The notes beneath the pieces were generated by a model. That model was not told where the DNA came from. It did no database searches and worked only from the letters and a program-made list of their open reading frames with translations. Source: Gemmataceae bacterium (lineage in GTDB: Bacteria; Planctomycetota; Planctomycetia; Gemmatales; Gemmataceae). From it: 64,000 nt of DNA. The DNA lies in assembly GCA_901538445.1 (NCBI GenBank), contig LR594584.1, forward strand, positions 4,611,152 through 4,675,151. Reading direction: 5' to 3'. Below, piece by piece: positions 35,248-44,112 of the stretch (positions are counted from its first letter, which is position 1; each line of letters starts with the position of its first letter). The position numbers were made by a program, and so were the translations under genes.

Positions 35248-36003
35248 TCACCCCTTCACGACGGCGCTGACGGTGCTGCCGATGAAGTCGCGGTTGAGCT
35301 GGGCGATGTGCTCGACGCTGATCTCCTTCGGGCACGCGGCCTCGCACTCGTTGATGTTCGTGCAGTGCCCGAACCCCTCGCGGTCGTGGGTCGCGACCAT
35401 CGACCGGACCCGCTGGTACCGCTCCGCGTCGCCCTGCGGCATCTGGGCCAGGTGGCTCACCTTGGCGCTGAGGAACAGCATCGCCGAGGCGTTCGGGCAC
35501 GCGGCCACGCACGCCCCGCACCCGATGCACTCGGCCGCGTCCATCGCCCGGTCGGCGGCGACCTTCGGGATCGGCAGCGAGTTCCCGTCCGGCGCGCCGC
35601 CCGTGTTCACGCTCACGAACCCGCCCGACTGGATGATCCGGTCGAACGCGCTGCGGTCGCACACCAGATCCCGGACGACCGGGAACGCACCGGCCCGCCA
35701 CGGCTCGATGTAGATGTGCTGGCCGTCGAAGAAGCTCCGCATGTGAAGCTGGCACGTGGTCGTGGCCCGCTCCGGGCCGTGCGCGAGGCCGTTGATCATC
35801 ATCGAGCAACTGCCACAAATGCCCTCGCGGCAGTCGTGGTCGAACGCGACCGGCTCCTGCCCCTCCTTGATGAGCTTCTCGTTGAGCGTGTCGAGCATCT
35901 CGAGGAACGACATGTCCGGGCTGACGCTGTCGAGCTGGTACGACACGAGCTTGCCGGCGTCGGTGCGGGACTTCTGCCGCCAGATGTGGAGCGTGAGCTT
36001 CAT
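35248..36003 (-). CDS. sdhB: Succinate dehydrogenase/fumarate reductase iron-sulfur subunit
   Basis: 251 residues. It links the flavin subunit to quinone through three Fe-S clusters at the inner membrane. The [2Fe-2S] ligands are C58, C63, C66 and C84 in [11 protein letters not shown] and ATTTC. The other two clusters use [15 protein letters not shown] and [12 protein letters not shown]. It belongs to the type whose N-terminus reads [10 protein letters not shown], associated with b558-type enzymes. The flavoprotein and cytochrome subunits are not beside it: the upstream neighbour is a ThuA-like gene. Either they lie elsewhere or this is a second copy. Confidence 0.93.
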   Translation of the reverse strand: MKLTLHIWRQKSRTDAGKLVSYQLDSVSPDMSFLEMLDTLNEKLIKEGQEPVAFDHDCREGICGSCSMMINGLAHGPERATTTCQLHMRSFFDGQHIYIEPWRAGAFPVVRDLVCDRSAFDRIIQSGGFVSVNTGGAPDGNSLPIPKVAADRAMDAAECIGCGACVAACPNASAMLFLSAKVSHLAQMPQGDAERYQRVRSMVATHDREGFGHCTNINECEAACPKEISVEHIAQLNRDFIGSTVSAVVKG

Positions 36004-36061
36004 GGGGGTCCGCTACGGGTCGTGGGTGACGGTGTGTCTGTATTTATAGTAGGCGCGCCGC

Positions 36062-36161
36062 GTTGAAGAGTGTCGGGAGTGTTGCGTGTTGAGAGTGTTG
36101 GGGGAGCACTCGGTTGCCCAACCGCCAGGCTCAACACTCCCAACACCCAACACTCTTCAAC
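36062..36161. repeat. Interrupted inverted repeat, CAACACTC-rich
   Basis: GTTGAAGAGTGT (36062-36073) pairs with 36150-36161 and GGGAGTGTTG (36075-36084) with 36132-36141. The block is rich in CAACACTC words that continue to 36193. It lies between sdhB and the ThuA-like gene. Confidence 0.75.
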
Positions 36162-36199
36162 ACTCTTGAACACGACAACGCCCTCAACACTCCAGAACG

Positions 36200-37093
36200 T
36201 CACTTCTTCTTCGGGTCGAGGTTGGCCTTGAGGTCGTCCTCGGTGACGGTCGACGCGACGCCGTCCTTCGGCACCTCGACCTTGCTGACCCACAGCAGCG
36301 CGTTGAGCACCACCTTGCGGTAGTTGTCGTCGCCCCAGTTGCGGTGGACGTGCCCGCCGGTGAACCCGACCCCGCGGCCGCCGTCGGCGCGTTCGGTCGC
36401 CCACATCATCGCCTCGCTGCGGCCCTTGGCCTCCTGGATGTGCTTGTACGGCCCCTTAGGGTACACGTAGGGGCCGTCGCGCACCGTGTCGCTCGGCTTG
36501 GCCGACAGGATCGGGGTGACGCCCTTCATGTCGTCGCGGAACCGCATGTTGAAGTACCACTCGTCCCTCACCGAGAACGGCTTGACGCCGTTGGCGATCG
36601 GGTGGCTCGGGAACTCGGTGAACTCGGGCTTCCACATCGGGTTGCACGAGAACCCGCCCTCGTAGTACCCACCGATCCAATCGCGGAACTCGGGGCCGCC
36701 CAGGTCCTTCGGCACCTCGACGCCGTAGTGCGCGCACATGAGGCCGACGCCCTTGGCCATCAGCTTGCCGATGCGCTCCAGCCGCTTCTCGCGGACGAGC
36801 GGGTGCCCGGCCCCGCCGTCGGCGTAGCACAGGATCGCGTCGGCGGTGTCGAGGGCCGAGTCGTCCTTCGGGTAGCCGTTCTTGAAGACGACGACCTCAA
36901 GCCCCTTCGTGTCCTTGAGGCATTTTTCGAGGAGCAGCACGCCGGCGTTGAACTCGTGGTCGCCGGGGCCGTGGCTCGGCGTGCCGGCGATCATGACGAG
37001 CTTCTTGGGTTTCGACTCGGCGGCGACAAGCGCCGGGGGGAGCGCGACCGCGGCGGCGCTGGCGGCGAGGAACGCGCGGCGAGAGAGCGACAT
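36200..37093 (-). CDS. ThuA domain protein, exported
   Basis: 297 residues with a twin-arginine-type leader, MSLSRRAFLAASAAAVALPP. The mature protein is the class I glutamine-amidotransferase-like ThuA domain: KLVMIAGTPSHGPGDHEFN, ADAILCYADGGAGHPLV, LMCAHYGVEVPK, and FTGGHVHRNWGDDNYRKVVL. The family is widespread in planctomycetes and often linked to trehalose or other sugar use, but activity is rarely shown. The glutaminase-type cysteine appears as a C in LMCAHYG. It lies downstream of the aminotransferase gene, with a repeat (37162-37221) between. Confidence 0.88.
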   Translation of the reverse strand: MSLSRRAFLAASAAAVALPPALVAAESKPKKLVMIAGTPSHGPGDHEFNAGVLLLEKCLKDTKGLEVVVFKNGYPKDDSALDTADAILCYADGGAGHPLVREKRLERIGKLMAKGVGLMCAHYGVEVPKDLGGPEFRDWIGGYYEGGFSCNPMWKPEFTEFPSHPIANGVKPFSVRDEWYFNMRFRDDMKGVTPILSAKPSDTVRDGPYVYPKGPYKHIQEAKGRSEAMMWATERADGGRGVGFTGGHVHRNWGDDNYRKVVLNALLWVSKVEVPKDGVASTVTEDDLKANLDPKKK

Positions 37094-37161
37094 GGGGAAG
37101 GCCTCCGGGGGTGTGGTGATTGTCGGGATTCGCGGCCGCCGTGCCAGGGCGATCCAGGCGA

Positions 37162-37221
37162 GCGGCGCGGCGTGAGCACGCCGGTGCGCATTGCGAGACC
37201 AGCGGGCTCACGCCGCGCCGC
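37162..37221. repeat. 16-bp inverted repeat overlapping the aminotransferase stop
   Basis: Arms 37162-37177 and 37206-37221 are exact reverse complements of the GCGGCGCGGCGTGAGC family. The upper arm contains the aminotransferase's last codons (GAA-stop) on the minus strand. Confidence 0.88.
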
Positions 37222-38440
37222 CCGCCTCGCGTAAGCACGCAGGCAACTCCTTCGCCAGCACGTCGATCTCGGCCTCGGTCGTGTAGAAGTGGTGGCTCAC
37301 GCGGACCATCAGGCGGTCGGAACGCTCGATCACCGGCACCTCGATGCGGCGGTCCCACAGCGCCTTCCGCAACTTCGGGGCGCTCACACCGGCGGGGAGG
37401 TTGAACGCGGTCATCGCGCCGCTCATGCCACGGGCCGCCGGGGTCGCCAGTGACAGGCCGGTGTCACCGATGACCTTCCGGGTGTACGCAGCCAGGTCGG
37501 CGATGCGAGCGCGCACCGCGGCCCACCCGAGTGCGGCCTGGAAGTCGATGGCGGCCGGCACCGCGAGCCACGGGCAGAAGTCGCGGGTGCCCTCGAACTC
37601 CAGGAAGCGGGTGCGGGGCGTCGAGCCGTACACGTCGCGGGCGTCCGGCCCGGTCGAGCGCGCGACCTCGCCGATCGGGTACTTGTCGGCGTGGTAACCC
37701 CACGAGACGTGCAGCGGTTGGAGCCGGTCCTCGTTCCCCGGGCCGATGACGACGAACCCGGCCCCCGACGGCGCGAGCAGCCACTTGTGCAGGTTCCCGG
37801 TGTAGAAGTCGGCCCCGACGTCGCTCACGTCGAGCGGCAGCATCGCGGGAGCGTGCGCGCCGTCGACCACCGAGATGATGCCGTGCGTGCGAGCGAGGGC
37901 GCACAACTCCTTCGCCGGGAGGATCAGCCCCGTCGGCGAGAGGACGTGGCTGAAGAACAGCACGCGGGTCCGCGGGGTGATCGCCTTCCGGGCCGCCGCT
38001 ACGATCTCGCCCGGGTCGGTCGCCATCGTGGGCAGTTTGAACTGCCGGACGCCGAGCCCCTGCCGCTGCCCGGCCCGCTCCCAGCACCAGACCATGCACC
38101 CGTACTCGTGGTCGCTCATCAGGATCTCGCCCGGCGCGTTGAGCCGGAGCCCCGACGCGACGAGGTTGATGGCCGCTGAGACGTTTGTGGTGAAGACGAA
38201 CCGCTGCGGGGTGGTGCCGAGGAACGCCGCGGTGCGCTCGCGGGCCTCCCAGAGCAGCGGCGGGGCCTGGCGCACGTAGAAGTCGGTCGGCCCGGCGGCG
38301 AGTTTGAGGCGGATCGCGGTGACGCGGTCGAACACCGGCCGCGGGAGCGGCCCGAACGACCCGGTGTTGAGCATGGTGACAGTCGGGTCGAGCAGCATCT
38401 GCTCGCGGGCCGCGGCCCAGTCGGGTTGCTCGTCGGGCAT
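37208..38440 (-). CDS. Class V PLP-dependent aminotransferase, isopenicillin-N-epimerase-like
   Basis: 410 residues. LNTGSFGPLPRPV begins the fold, and SVVDGAHAPAMLPLDVSDVG holds the PLP-binding aspartate. TGNLHKWLLAPSGAGF carries the Schiff-base lysine near residue 218. This set matches the isopenicillin-N epimerase/cysteine-desulfurase-like branch of class V. Reactions in this branch vary (epimerase, lyase, desulfurase), and the substrate is not identifiable. The final codons, encoding GGAA and stop, come from the repeat arm 37206-37221. It is followed on the same strand by the ThuA-like gene. Confidence 0.88.
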   Translation of the reverse strand: MPDEQPDWAAAREQMLLDPTVTMLNTGSFGPLPRPVFDRVTAIRLKLAAGPTDFYVRQAPPLLWEARERTAAFLGTTPQRFVFTTNVSAAINLVASGLRLNAPGEILMSDHEYGCMVWCWERAGQRQGLGVRQFKLPTMATDPGEIVAAARKAITPRTRVLFFSHVLSPTGLILPAKELCALARTHGIISVVDGAHAPAMLPLDVSDVGADFYTGNLHKWLLAPSGAGFVVIGPGNEDRLQPLHVSWGYHADKYPIGEVARSTGPDARDVYGSTPRTRFLEFEGTRDFCPWLAVPAAIDFQAALGWAAVRARIADLAAYTRKVIGDTGLSLATPAARGMSGAMTAFNLPAGVSAPKLRKALWDRRIEVPVIERSDRLMVRVSHHFYTTEAEIDVLAKELPACLREAGGAA

Positions 38441-38473
38441 CGCGCGCTCCGCTTCCTGGGGCCGGGGTCGGGC

Positions 38474-39199
38474 TCAGCTCACCAGCGCGAAGAACAGCTC
38501 TTCCAGGTCGTCCTGCTTGTACACGGCCCGCAGTTCCTCGAGCGTGCCGCAGCACACGATCTTGCCGCGGGCCATAATCGCCACGCGGTCGCACAGCTTC
38601 TCGACCTCGCGCATGATGTGCGTCGAGAACAGGATCGTCTTGCCGCGGCCGCGGAGTTGCTTGATGCTGTCGAGCACGGCCCGCTGGATCAGCACGTCGA
38701 GCCCGTTCGTGGGCTCGTCGAAGATGAGCACCGGCGGGTCGTTGACCAGCGCCCGCGCGATCGACACCTTCTGCTTCATCCCGGTGCTCATCTTGCCGCC
38801 GACCACGTTGCGGAAGTCGTTCATCTGGAGCGTGGCGAACAGGTCGTCCATCCGCGGGCCGAGCTCGCCCCACGGGATCTGGTGCAGTTCGCCGTAGTAC
38901 CGCACCATCTCCCAGGCGGTCATGCGGTCGTACACGCCGGTGTTCGCGGACAGGAACCCGACGTGCCGGCGGACCTCGGACGGCTGGGTGACGACGTCGT
39001 ACCCGGCGACGGTGGCGGTGCCGGCCGTGGGCTTGAGGACGGTGCAGAGCATCCGCAGCGTGGTCGTCTTCCCGGCCCCGTTCGGGCCGAGCAGCCCGAG
39101 CACCTCGCCGGGGCGGACGACGAACCGGACCGCGTCCACGGCGGCCTTCGTGCCGTGCGGGCCGGGGAACGACTTCGAGAGGTCGAGGACTTCGATCAT
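38474..39199 (-). CDS. ABC transporter ATP-binding protein, NatA-like
   Basis: 241 residues. Walker A is GPNGAGKTT at 38-46, the signature is [15 protein letters not shown], Walker B is [12 protein letters not shown], followed by [12 protein letters not shown] with the switch histidine. It matches ATPases of ABC-2 exporters such as NatA. A partner permease is expected: the gene just upstream (39291-40067) is multi-pass but does not look like an ABC-2 permease, and the clearest ABC-2 permease is at 27521. A hairpin (39213-39231) lies in its leader. Confidence 0.92.
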   Translation of the reverse strand: MIEVLDLSKSFPGPHGTKAAVDAVRFVVRPGEVLGLLGPNGAGKTTTLRMLCTVLKPTAGTATVAGYDVVTQPSEVRRHVGFLSANTGVYDRMTAWEMVRYYGELHQIPWGELGPRMDDLFATLQMNDFRNVVGGKMSTGMKQKVSIARALVNDPPVLIFDEPTNGLDVLIQRAVLDSIKQLRGRGKTILFSTHIMREVEKLCDRVAIMARGKIVCCGTLEELRAVYKQDDLEELFFALVS

Positions 39200-39212
39200 G
39201 GTGGCTTCTGTA

Positions 39213-39231
39213 GCCGGGGTCTGTGACCCCG
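39213..39231. repeat. Leader hairpin and degenerate inverted repeat
   Basis: CCGGGGTC (39213-39220) pairs with 39224-39231 around TGT. A diverged partner to about 39290 (GGCCTCACAGGGGCCGG) resembles the repeat at 44025-44084. It lies between the upstream gene and the ABC ATPase gene. Confidence 0.6.
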
Positions 39232-39290
39232 GAAGGCGTCTGGAACGGGTCGGGTGAACCCGGCCTCACAGGGGCCGGCCACAGGCCGCG

Positions 39291-40067
39291 CTATCCGGTG
39301 TGTGCGGCGGCCGAGGACAGCGGGTTCGCGGCCCGCCACTTCGCGTAGTTCGCCCAGGTCGCGTCGGTGACCTGGAACTCGGCCGCGTGGTCCGCGCCGA
39401 GCCGCAGGAGCGCCTTCCGCCGGCCGGTGCCGTGGTCGGCCCTCTCGCGGAGCAGCTCGAAGTCGTCCGGCCCGGCGACCCACACCGGGTCGCCCTTCGC
39501 GCCGACGAAGAACGCGGTGGTGCCGAGGAGCTTGACCTTCCAGTGCGGCTTGGTGGGCAGGTCGAGGGCCAGTTCGTCGGCCTGCGGGTCGGCGGCCCGG
39601 ATCTCGGCGACGAGGTCGTCGAACCACGCGAGGTGCTCGGGGCTGGGCCGGTGCGCGAACATGCGGCGGAGCTGCGCGTACGCCTTGAACCGCCCGACCG
39701 CCGCCCACAGCATGAACAGCCCGAACAGGATCACGTACGCCGGCGGGCGGCCCCCGAGGAACGCGAGGAAGTTGTACCCCACGAACGCGAGCAGCACGAA
39801 CCCGTCGAGGAGCACCCCCTCGGCCGACGGGAACAGCCACTTGAACAGCCCGACGCACAGCTCCCCGACCGCGAGCGCCCCGTACAGGACGGCCGCGAGC
39901 GGGACCCCGCCGGCCGCGGCCCGCTGCTCCCACACGAGGTACGCGAAGAACAGCATCACGAGCGCGAAGAACACGTTCCCGCGGCCTGACCGGCGCACCC
40001 CGGCCCGCAGCTCGCGGTACGCGACCACCCGCTGGAGTTGCATCCGCATCGCGAAGTCGTCGGCCAT
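39291..40067 (-). CDS. Multi-pass membrane protein of unknown function
   Basis: 258 residues. The first 150 hold about four hydrophobic helices (FFALVMLFFAYLVW, LAAVLYGALAVGELCVGLF, GFVLLAFVGYNFLAFLG, YVILFGLFMLWAAVG). The rest is soluble (HLAWFDDLVAEIRAADPQAD), ending in PLSSAAAHTG. No family recognised. The start at 40067 (MADDFAMRMQL) is preferred to one four codons earlier. It is immediately upstream of the ABC ATPase gene, with 91 bp between, and may work with it. Confidence 0.78.
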   Translation of the reverse strand: MADDFAMRMQLQRVVAYRELRAGVRRSGRGNVFFALVMLFFAYLVWEQRAAAGGVPLAAVLYGALAVGELCVGLFKWLFPSAEGVLLDGFVLLAFVGYNFLAFLGGRPPAYVILFGLFMLWAAVGRFKAYAQLRRMFAHRPSPEHLAWFDDLVAEIRAADPQADELALDLPTKPHWKVKLLGTTAFFVGAKGDPVWVAGPDDFELLRERADHGTGRRKALLRLGADHAAEFQVTDATWANYAKWRAANPLSSAAAHTG

Positions 40068-40196
40068 GCTACCCCGCACCGGGACCGCCGGGAGTAAGGC
40101 GAAGAGAGTTATCCACAGATTACGCAGATGGACACAGATGAGAAGGCATCGGACGGCGATCGGGGATCAGGTGTCGAGGGCCGGAGCAGAGTCAGT

Positions 40197-40259
40197 GGCG
40201 AACCCTGAGCGCCAGCGAGGGGGTAACTCGTACCCCGTCGCTGGAGCTCAGGGTTCGCC
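40197..40259. repeat. 29-bp inverted repeat, two mismatches, GGCGAACCCTGAGCG family
   Basis: Arms 40197-40225 and 40231-40259 pair with two mismatches. It lies between mqnC (stop 40289) and the start of the gene at 40067, in a 221-bp space without other features. Confidence 0.88.
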
Positions 40260-40288
40260 CGAGTCTTTCGATGACACACTTTGCCCGC

Positions 40289-41401
40289 TCAGGCGACGAC
40301 CGGCAACGCGGGGTCCGGGAGCCGCTGCGGGGCACGCTCCTCGACGAGCTGGTAGAACACGTTCCGCTGCCGCGGCTCCCACCCGGCCTCGCGGATCGAC
40401 CGCTTGATCTCTTCGAGCGTCAGGTAGTGGACCGTACCGGCCGACGCGACGACGTTCTCCTCGATCATCAGCGAGCCCATGTCGTTCGCGCCGAAGAACA
40501 GCGCGACCTGGCCGATCTTGCCGCCCTGCGTCACCCACGACGACTGGATGTTCGGGACGTTGTCGAGGTACAGCCGGGCGATGGCCTGCGTCCTGAGGTA
40601 CTCGAACGCGCCGCTCTCGGGCGCGTCGCTCATCTTGTGACCGGGCTGCATGGTCCAGCAGATGAACGCGGTGAACCCGCCGGTCTCGTCCTGCAGGTCG
40701 CGGAGCCGGGTCAGGTGCTCCACGCGGTCGGTGTCGGTCTCGACGTGACCGAACATCATCGTGCAGGTCGAGCGGCCGCCGAGCTGGTGCCACACCCGCG
40801 ACACCTCGAGCCACTCGTCCGACAGCGCCTTGTTCTTGGTCAACTCCTTGCGCACGCGGTCCACGAGGATCTCGCCGCCGCCGCCCGGGAGGCTGCCGAG
40901 CCCCGCGTCCTTGAGGCGCTGGAGCACGGTGCGCAGCGGCAGCTTGTTCAGCTTGTGGAAGTGCCACAGTTCCGGCGGGCTGAAGGCGTGCAGGTTCACC
41001 TGCGGGTAGCGGGCGCGGAGGTCGCGCAGGAGTTCCTCGTACCACTCCAGCTTCAGCGACGGGTGCATCCCGCCCTGCATCAGAATCTGGTCCCCGCCGA
41101 GGGCGATCGTCTCCTCGATCTTCTTGTACAGCTCCTCGCGGGGCAGCACGTAGGCGTCGGCGTCGCCCGACTTGCGGTAGAACGCGCAGAAGTCGCACAC
41201 CGCGGCGCACACGTTCGTGTAGTTCACGTTGCGGTCGATGTTGAACGTGCGGTACGGCTCGGGGTGCAGCCGCATCGTGACCGCGTGGGCGGCCCGGCCG
41301 AGCTTGTGCAGGTCGCGGCACGCGAACAGCGCGACGCCCTCCTCGGGGGTCAGGCGCTCGCCCGCAACGGCCTTCGCGAGAATGGTGTCGGTAGCGGTCA
41401 T
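40289..41401 (-). CDS. mqnC: Cyclic dehypoxanthinyl futalosine synthase (radical SAM)
   Basis: 370 residues. The radical-SAM cluster is C65-x3-C69-x2-C72 in NVCAAVCDFCAF. YRTFNIDRNVNYTN, GGDQILMQGGMHPSL and PGGGGEILVDRVR match MqnC rather than MqnE. The enzyme cyclises dehypoxanthine futalosine in the alternative menaquinone pathway of the cytoplasm. mqnA lies directly upstream on the same strand, separated only by the inverted repeat 41414-41481, and CGGAGA seven bases before the ATG is the ribosome site. The repeat base ends two bases from this site, which may affect expression. Confidence 0.93.
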   Translation of the reverse strand: MTATDTILAKAVAGERLTPEEGVALFACRDLHKLGRAAHAVTMRLHPEPYRTFNIDRNVNYTNVCAAVCDFCAFYRKSGDADAYVLPREELYKKIEETIALGGDQILMQGGMHPSLKLEWYEELLRDLRARYPQVNLHAFSPPELWHFHKLNKLPLRTVLQRLKDAGLGSLPGGGGEILVDRVRKELTKNKALSDEWLEVSRVWHQLGGRSTCTMMFGHVETDTDRVEHLTRLRDLQDETGGFTAFICWTMQPGHKMSDAPESGAFEYLRTQAIARLYLDNVPNIQSSWVTQGGKIGQVALFFGANDMGSLMIEENVVASAGTVHYLTLEEIKRSIREAGWEPRQRNVFYQLVEERAPQRLPDPALPVVA

Positions 41402-41413
41402 CGTCGTCTCCGA

Positions 41414-41481
41414 GCGAGCGGCGCGGCGTGAGCCCGCCGGTTGGCCTGAGAGCACCGGCGGGCTCACGCCGCGCCGCTCGC
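41414..41481. repeat. 28-bp perfect inverted repeat between mqnA and mqnC
   Basis: Arms 41414-41441 and 41454-41481 are exact reverse complements with a 12-base loop. The upper arm includes the mqnA stop codon and its last codons (LASGAA). The lower arm ends just before the mqnC ribosome site. In the operon transcript it makes a very stable hairpin. Confidence 0.95.
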
Positions 41482-42258
41482 CAGGCTCAGTTCCGGTGCC
41501 AGTCCCAGGTCGGCCGCGAGTTCGTGGTAGCGGCGCAGGCCGGCGAGTTCGGCCGGGCCGAGGTCGTAGCGGATCACGGTTTCGAGGTACCGGCGGCAGA
41601 ACCCGGCGTCGAGCCCGAGCCCCGGGGCCTCGCGCTGCGCGATCAGCCCGGCCCGCGACAGCCCGTGCTCCTTCGCCCGGTGGAACGCCCGCTCGGTGGT
41701 GCCGAGTTCGACGCCGCCGCGGACCGCCCACACCGCGTACACCATCGGCAGCCCGGTCCACGCGGTCCACTCCTCGCCGAGGTCGAAGGCGTAGCGGTGG
41801 CCCGGGAGGCACGCCCGCATCGCCCGGTCGCCGATGAGCAGCACCGCATCGGTCGTCGCGGCCTCGGCCGGGGCGTCGATCGGCAGTTGCTCGAACCGCG
41901 GGTCGAGCCCGTGCTTCGTGCGGAGCAGGATCTTCGTCAGCGCGGCGCTGGTCCGCGAGCCCTCGTCGAGCGCGACGGAGCGAACCTCGGCCCACGGCAC
42001 GCGGCTGAACAGCGTGACGCTGAGCACCGGCCCGCGGGACGCGATGGCGACGTTCGGGACGACTGTGTACCCGTCGCCGCGCAGGAATTCGACCACGGGG
42101 ATGAGGCCGACGTCGAGGTCGCCCGCGGCCATTTGGTCGGCGAGGCGGCTCGGCAGGTCGAGGGACAGTTCGACGTCCGGCGCGAGTTCGGCGAGCCGCT
42201 CGACGAGCGGCTTCGCGTTCAGGTAGTTGACCGCGCCGACGCGGAGTTTCGGGGCCAT
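41464..42258 (-). CDS. mqnA: Chorismate dehydratase
   Basis: 264 residues of the MqnA/MqnD periplasmic-binding-like fold. It begins LRVGAVNYLNAKPLVERL, then has ELSLDLPSRLADQMAAGDLD and VGLIPVVEF, FDLGEEWTAWTGLPMVYAVW and EAPGLGLDAGFCRRYLE. MqnA converts chorismate to 3-enolpyruvylbenzoate, the first committed step of the futalosine route. It is the first gene of a two-gene unit with mqnC. The C-terminal residues LASGAA and the stop come from an inverted-repeat arm, so the natural C-terminus has probably been altered. Confidence 0.92.
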   Translation of the reverse strand: MAPKLRVGAVNYLNAKPLVERLAELAPDVELSLDLPSRLADQMAAGDLDVGLIPVVEFLRGDGYTVVPNVAIASRGPVLSVTLFSRVPWAEVRSVALDEGSRTSAALTKILLRTKHGLDPRFEQLPIDAPAEAATTDAVLLIGDRAMRACLPGHRYAFDLGEEWTAWTGLPMVYAVWAVRGGVELGTTERAFHRAKEHGLSRAGLIAQREAPGLGLDAGFCRRYLETVIRYDLGPAELAGLRRYHELAADLGLAPELSLASGAA

Positions 42259-42389
42259 CGTTCGGACCTTGGTGCGGCTCGGCCGCGTGCCTCGCAGCCG
42301 TCGTTATAAGAACCGGAAACGGCGCGGGGAATGCAACAGGGGTGCTGGTCGTGAGCACAACCGGGCACGGGCCGGATGGCGCTGTGGCC

Positions 42390-42455
42390 GGGCGAACCCT
42401 GAGCGCCAGCGAGGGGGTAGCGTTCACCCCCATCGCTGGCGCTCAGGGTTCGCCC
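42390..42455. repeat. 23-bp inverted repeat, GGCGAACCCTGAGCG family
   Basis: Arms 42390-42412 and 42433-42455 are exact. Further inward pairing is broken by one extra base. It lies in the 318-bp space between the divergent mqnA and MATE genes; no other gene or clear promoter is seen there. Confidence 0.9.
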
Positions 42456-42576
42456 AGAATCCGTGCCAGGGTGCGTGCCCGTGCCCGATTCTCTTCCCCG
42501 TCGATCTCTCTGTTCCCTGTCGCTCTGCCACCCGGGGCCGCTGCCCCACCCCCGCCCGGCGCTTATCATTCCCGCT

Positions 42577-43992
42577 ATGGATGCTGCCCCCGCACACGCC
42601 GACCGGCCGATCTGGCGCACCGTTCTGGCCCTGGCGCTGCCGGCGATGGCGCAGCAGTACCTGCTGGTCCTGGTGCGGCTCTCGGACCAGTACCTCGCGG
42701 ACAACTTCCCGGTCGCCGACCCGGCCGACCGCAAGACGTACCTCGCGGCCCTCAACACCGCCGGCTACCTGTACTGGTTCGTGTCGAGCTACACCGTGGT
42801 CGTCAGCGTCGGCGCGACGGCGCTCGTTTCCCGGTTCGTGGGGGCGAGGGATTTTGCACTCGCCCACCGCGTCACCGGGCAGGCGGTCGTGCTCGGGGCG
42901 GCGCTCGGGCTGGTCGGCACCCTCGCGGCGCTGCTCGGGCTGCCCCACCTCGTCGCCGCGCTGCAGCTCTCGGGGAACGCCGCGGCCGCCGCGGTCGAGT
43001 TCCTCACGCCGCTCGCGGTGCTGCTCGCGTTCCAGATCACCGAGTCGGCGTGCATCGCGTGCCTGGCCGGGGCCGGCGACACCCGGACCGGGCTGAAGGT
43101 GCTCGGCCTCGTCGCCGTGCTGAACATCCCGCTCGCGTGGGGGCTGTGCTTCGGCGTCGGGTCGTGGGGCGGGCTCGGGTTCGCGGGGATCTCGCTCGGC
43201 ACCGGGCTGAGCCACGTCACCGGGTGCGCCGTGCTGCTCGTCGTGCTGGCCCGCGGGAAGTCCGGGCTGAAGCTCCGGCTCGCGAACCTCGTCCCGGACG
43301 CCGCCCTTCTCCGCCGGCTCCTGTGGGTGAGCGTGCCGGCCGGGGTGGACAGCATGTCGGTGGCGCTGTGCCAGCTCTGGTTCCTGAGCCTCGTGAACCG
43401 GCTCGGCGACACGGCGACCGCGGCGCACGGGATCGCACTCCTGTGGGAGTCGCTCGGGTTCCTGGCCGGCGGCGCGTTCGGGACCGCGGCGATGGCGCTG
43501 ATCGGGCAGAACCTCGGGGCCGGGAACCCGGCACGGGCGGCCCGGTGCGGGTGGGTCGCGTTCCAGATGGGCGCGGCCTCGATGGTCGCGATGGGGGCGA
43601 GCTGGCTCCTGTTCGCCGAGCCGATGTTCCGGCTGTTCTGCCACGAGGAGGCGTCGCAACCGGTCGTCGATGCGGGCGTGCCGGTGCTGCGGCTCATCGC
43701 GGTGGCGATGCCGGCGCTCGCGGGCCAGATCGTGTTCACGGCGGCGCTACGCGGGGCCGGCGACACCCGCGTCCCGGTGCTCATCAGTTGGGTCGGGTTC
43801 CTCGGGGTCCGGCTCCCGCTCGCGCACCTGCTGACCATGCCGGAGGTGAGCCTCGGGCCGCTCGGCTCGGTCCCGGGGTGGGACATGGGCCTGTACGGCG
43901 CGTGGGTGGCGATGTGTACCGACATCTGGGTCCGCGGCACCTTCTTCGCGGTGCGGTTCGCGAGCGGCCGGTGGAAGCGGATCGAGGTGTGA
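42577..43992 (+). CDS. MATE family efflux transporter
   Basis: 471 residues with twelve predicted helices in two similar halves, as in MATE (NorM/DinF-like) exporters that use Na+ or H+ gradients to expel drugs or metabolites. The N-terminal half has LALALPAMAQQYLLVLVRLS then DQYLADN, and LAGAGDTRTGLKVLGLVAVL recurs as LRGAGDTRVPVLISWVGFLG in the second half, the paired family motif. AHGIALLWESLGFL and ALIGQNLGAGNP also fit. The substrate is unknown. The ATG at 42577 is chosen since upstream codons include the repeat. Confidence 0.92.
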   Translation: MDAAPAHADRPIWRTVLALALPAMAQQYLLVLVRLSDQYLADNFPVADPADRKTYLAALNTAGYLYWFVSSYTVVVSVGATALVSRFVGARDFALAHRVTGQAVVLGAALGLVGTLAALLGLPHLVAALQLSGNAAAAAVEFLTPLAVLLAFQITESACIACLAGAGDTRTGLKVLGLVAVLNIPLAWGLCFGVGSWGGLGFAGISLGTGLSHVTGCAVLLVVLARGKSGLKLRLANLVPDAALLRRLLWVSVPAGVDSMSVALCQLWFLSLVNRLGDTATAAHGIALLWESLGFLAGGAFGTAAMALIGQNLGAGNPARAARCGWVAFQMGAASMVAMGASWLLFAEPMFRLFCHEEASQPVVDAGVPVLRLIAVAMPALAGQIVFTAALRGAGDTRVPVLISWVGFLGVRLPLAHLLTMPEVSLGPLGSVPGWDMGLYGAWVAMCTDIWVRGTFFAVRFASGRWKRIEV

Positions 43993-44024
43993 CCACGGGC
44001 CGAGGGGTTCGAGTCCGTTCTATA

Positions 44025-44084
44025 GCCGGCCTCTGTGAGGCCGGCGTCTGGGACTCGCACAGCACCGGCCTCACAGAGGCCGGC
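44025..44084. repeat. 20-bp perfect inverted repeat between convergent genes
   Basis: Arms 44025-44044 and 44065-44084 (GCCGGCCTCTGTGAGGCCGG and complement). Each arm is itself nearly palindromic. It lies between the stops of the MATE gene and the trpG-like gene. Confidence 0.9.
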
Positions 44085-44112
44085 GACAGTCAGCAATCAG
44101 CAAGATTTGGTC

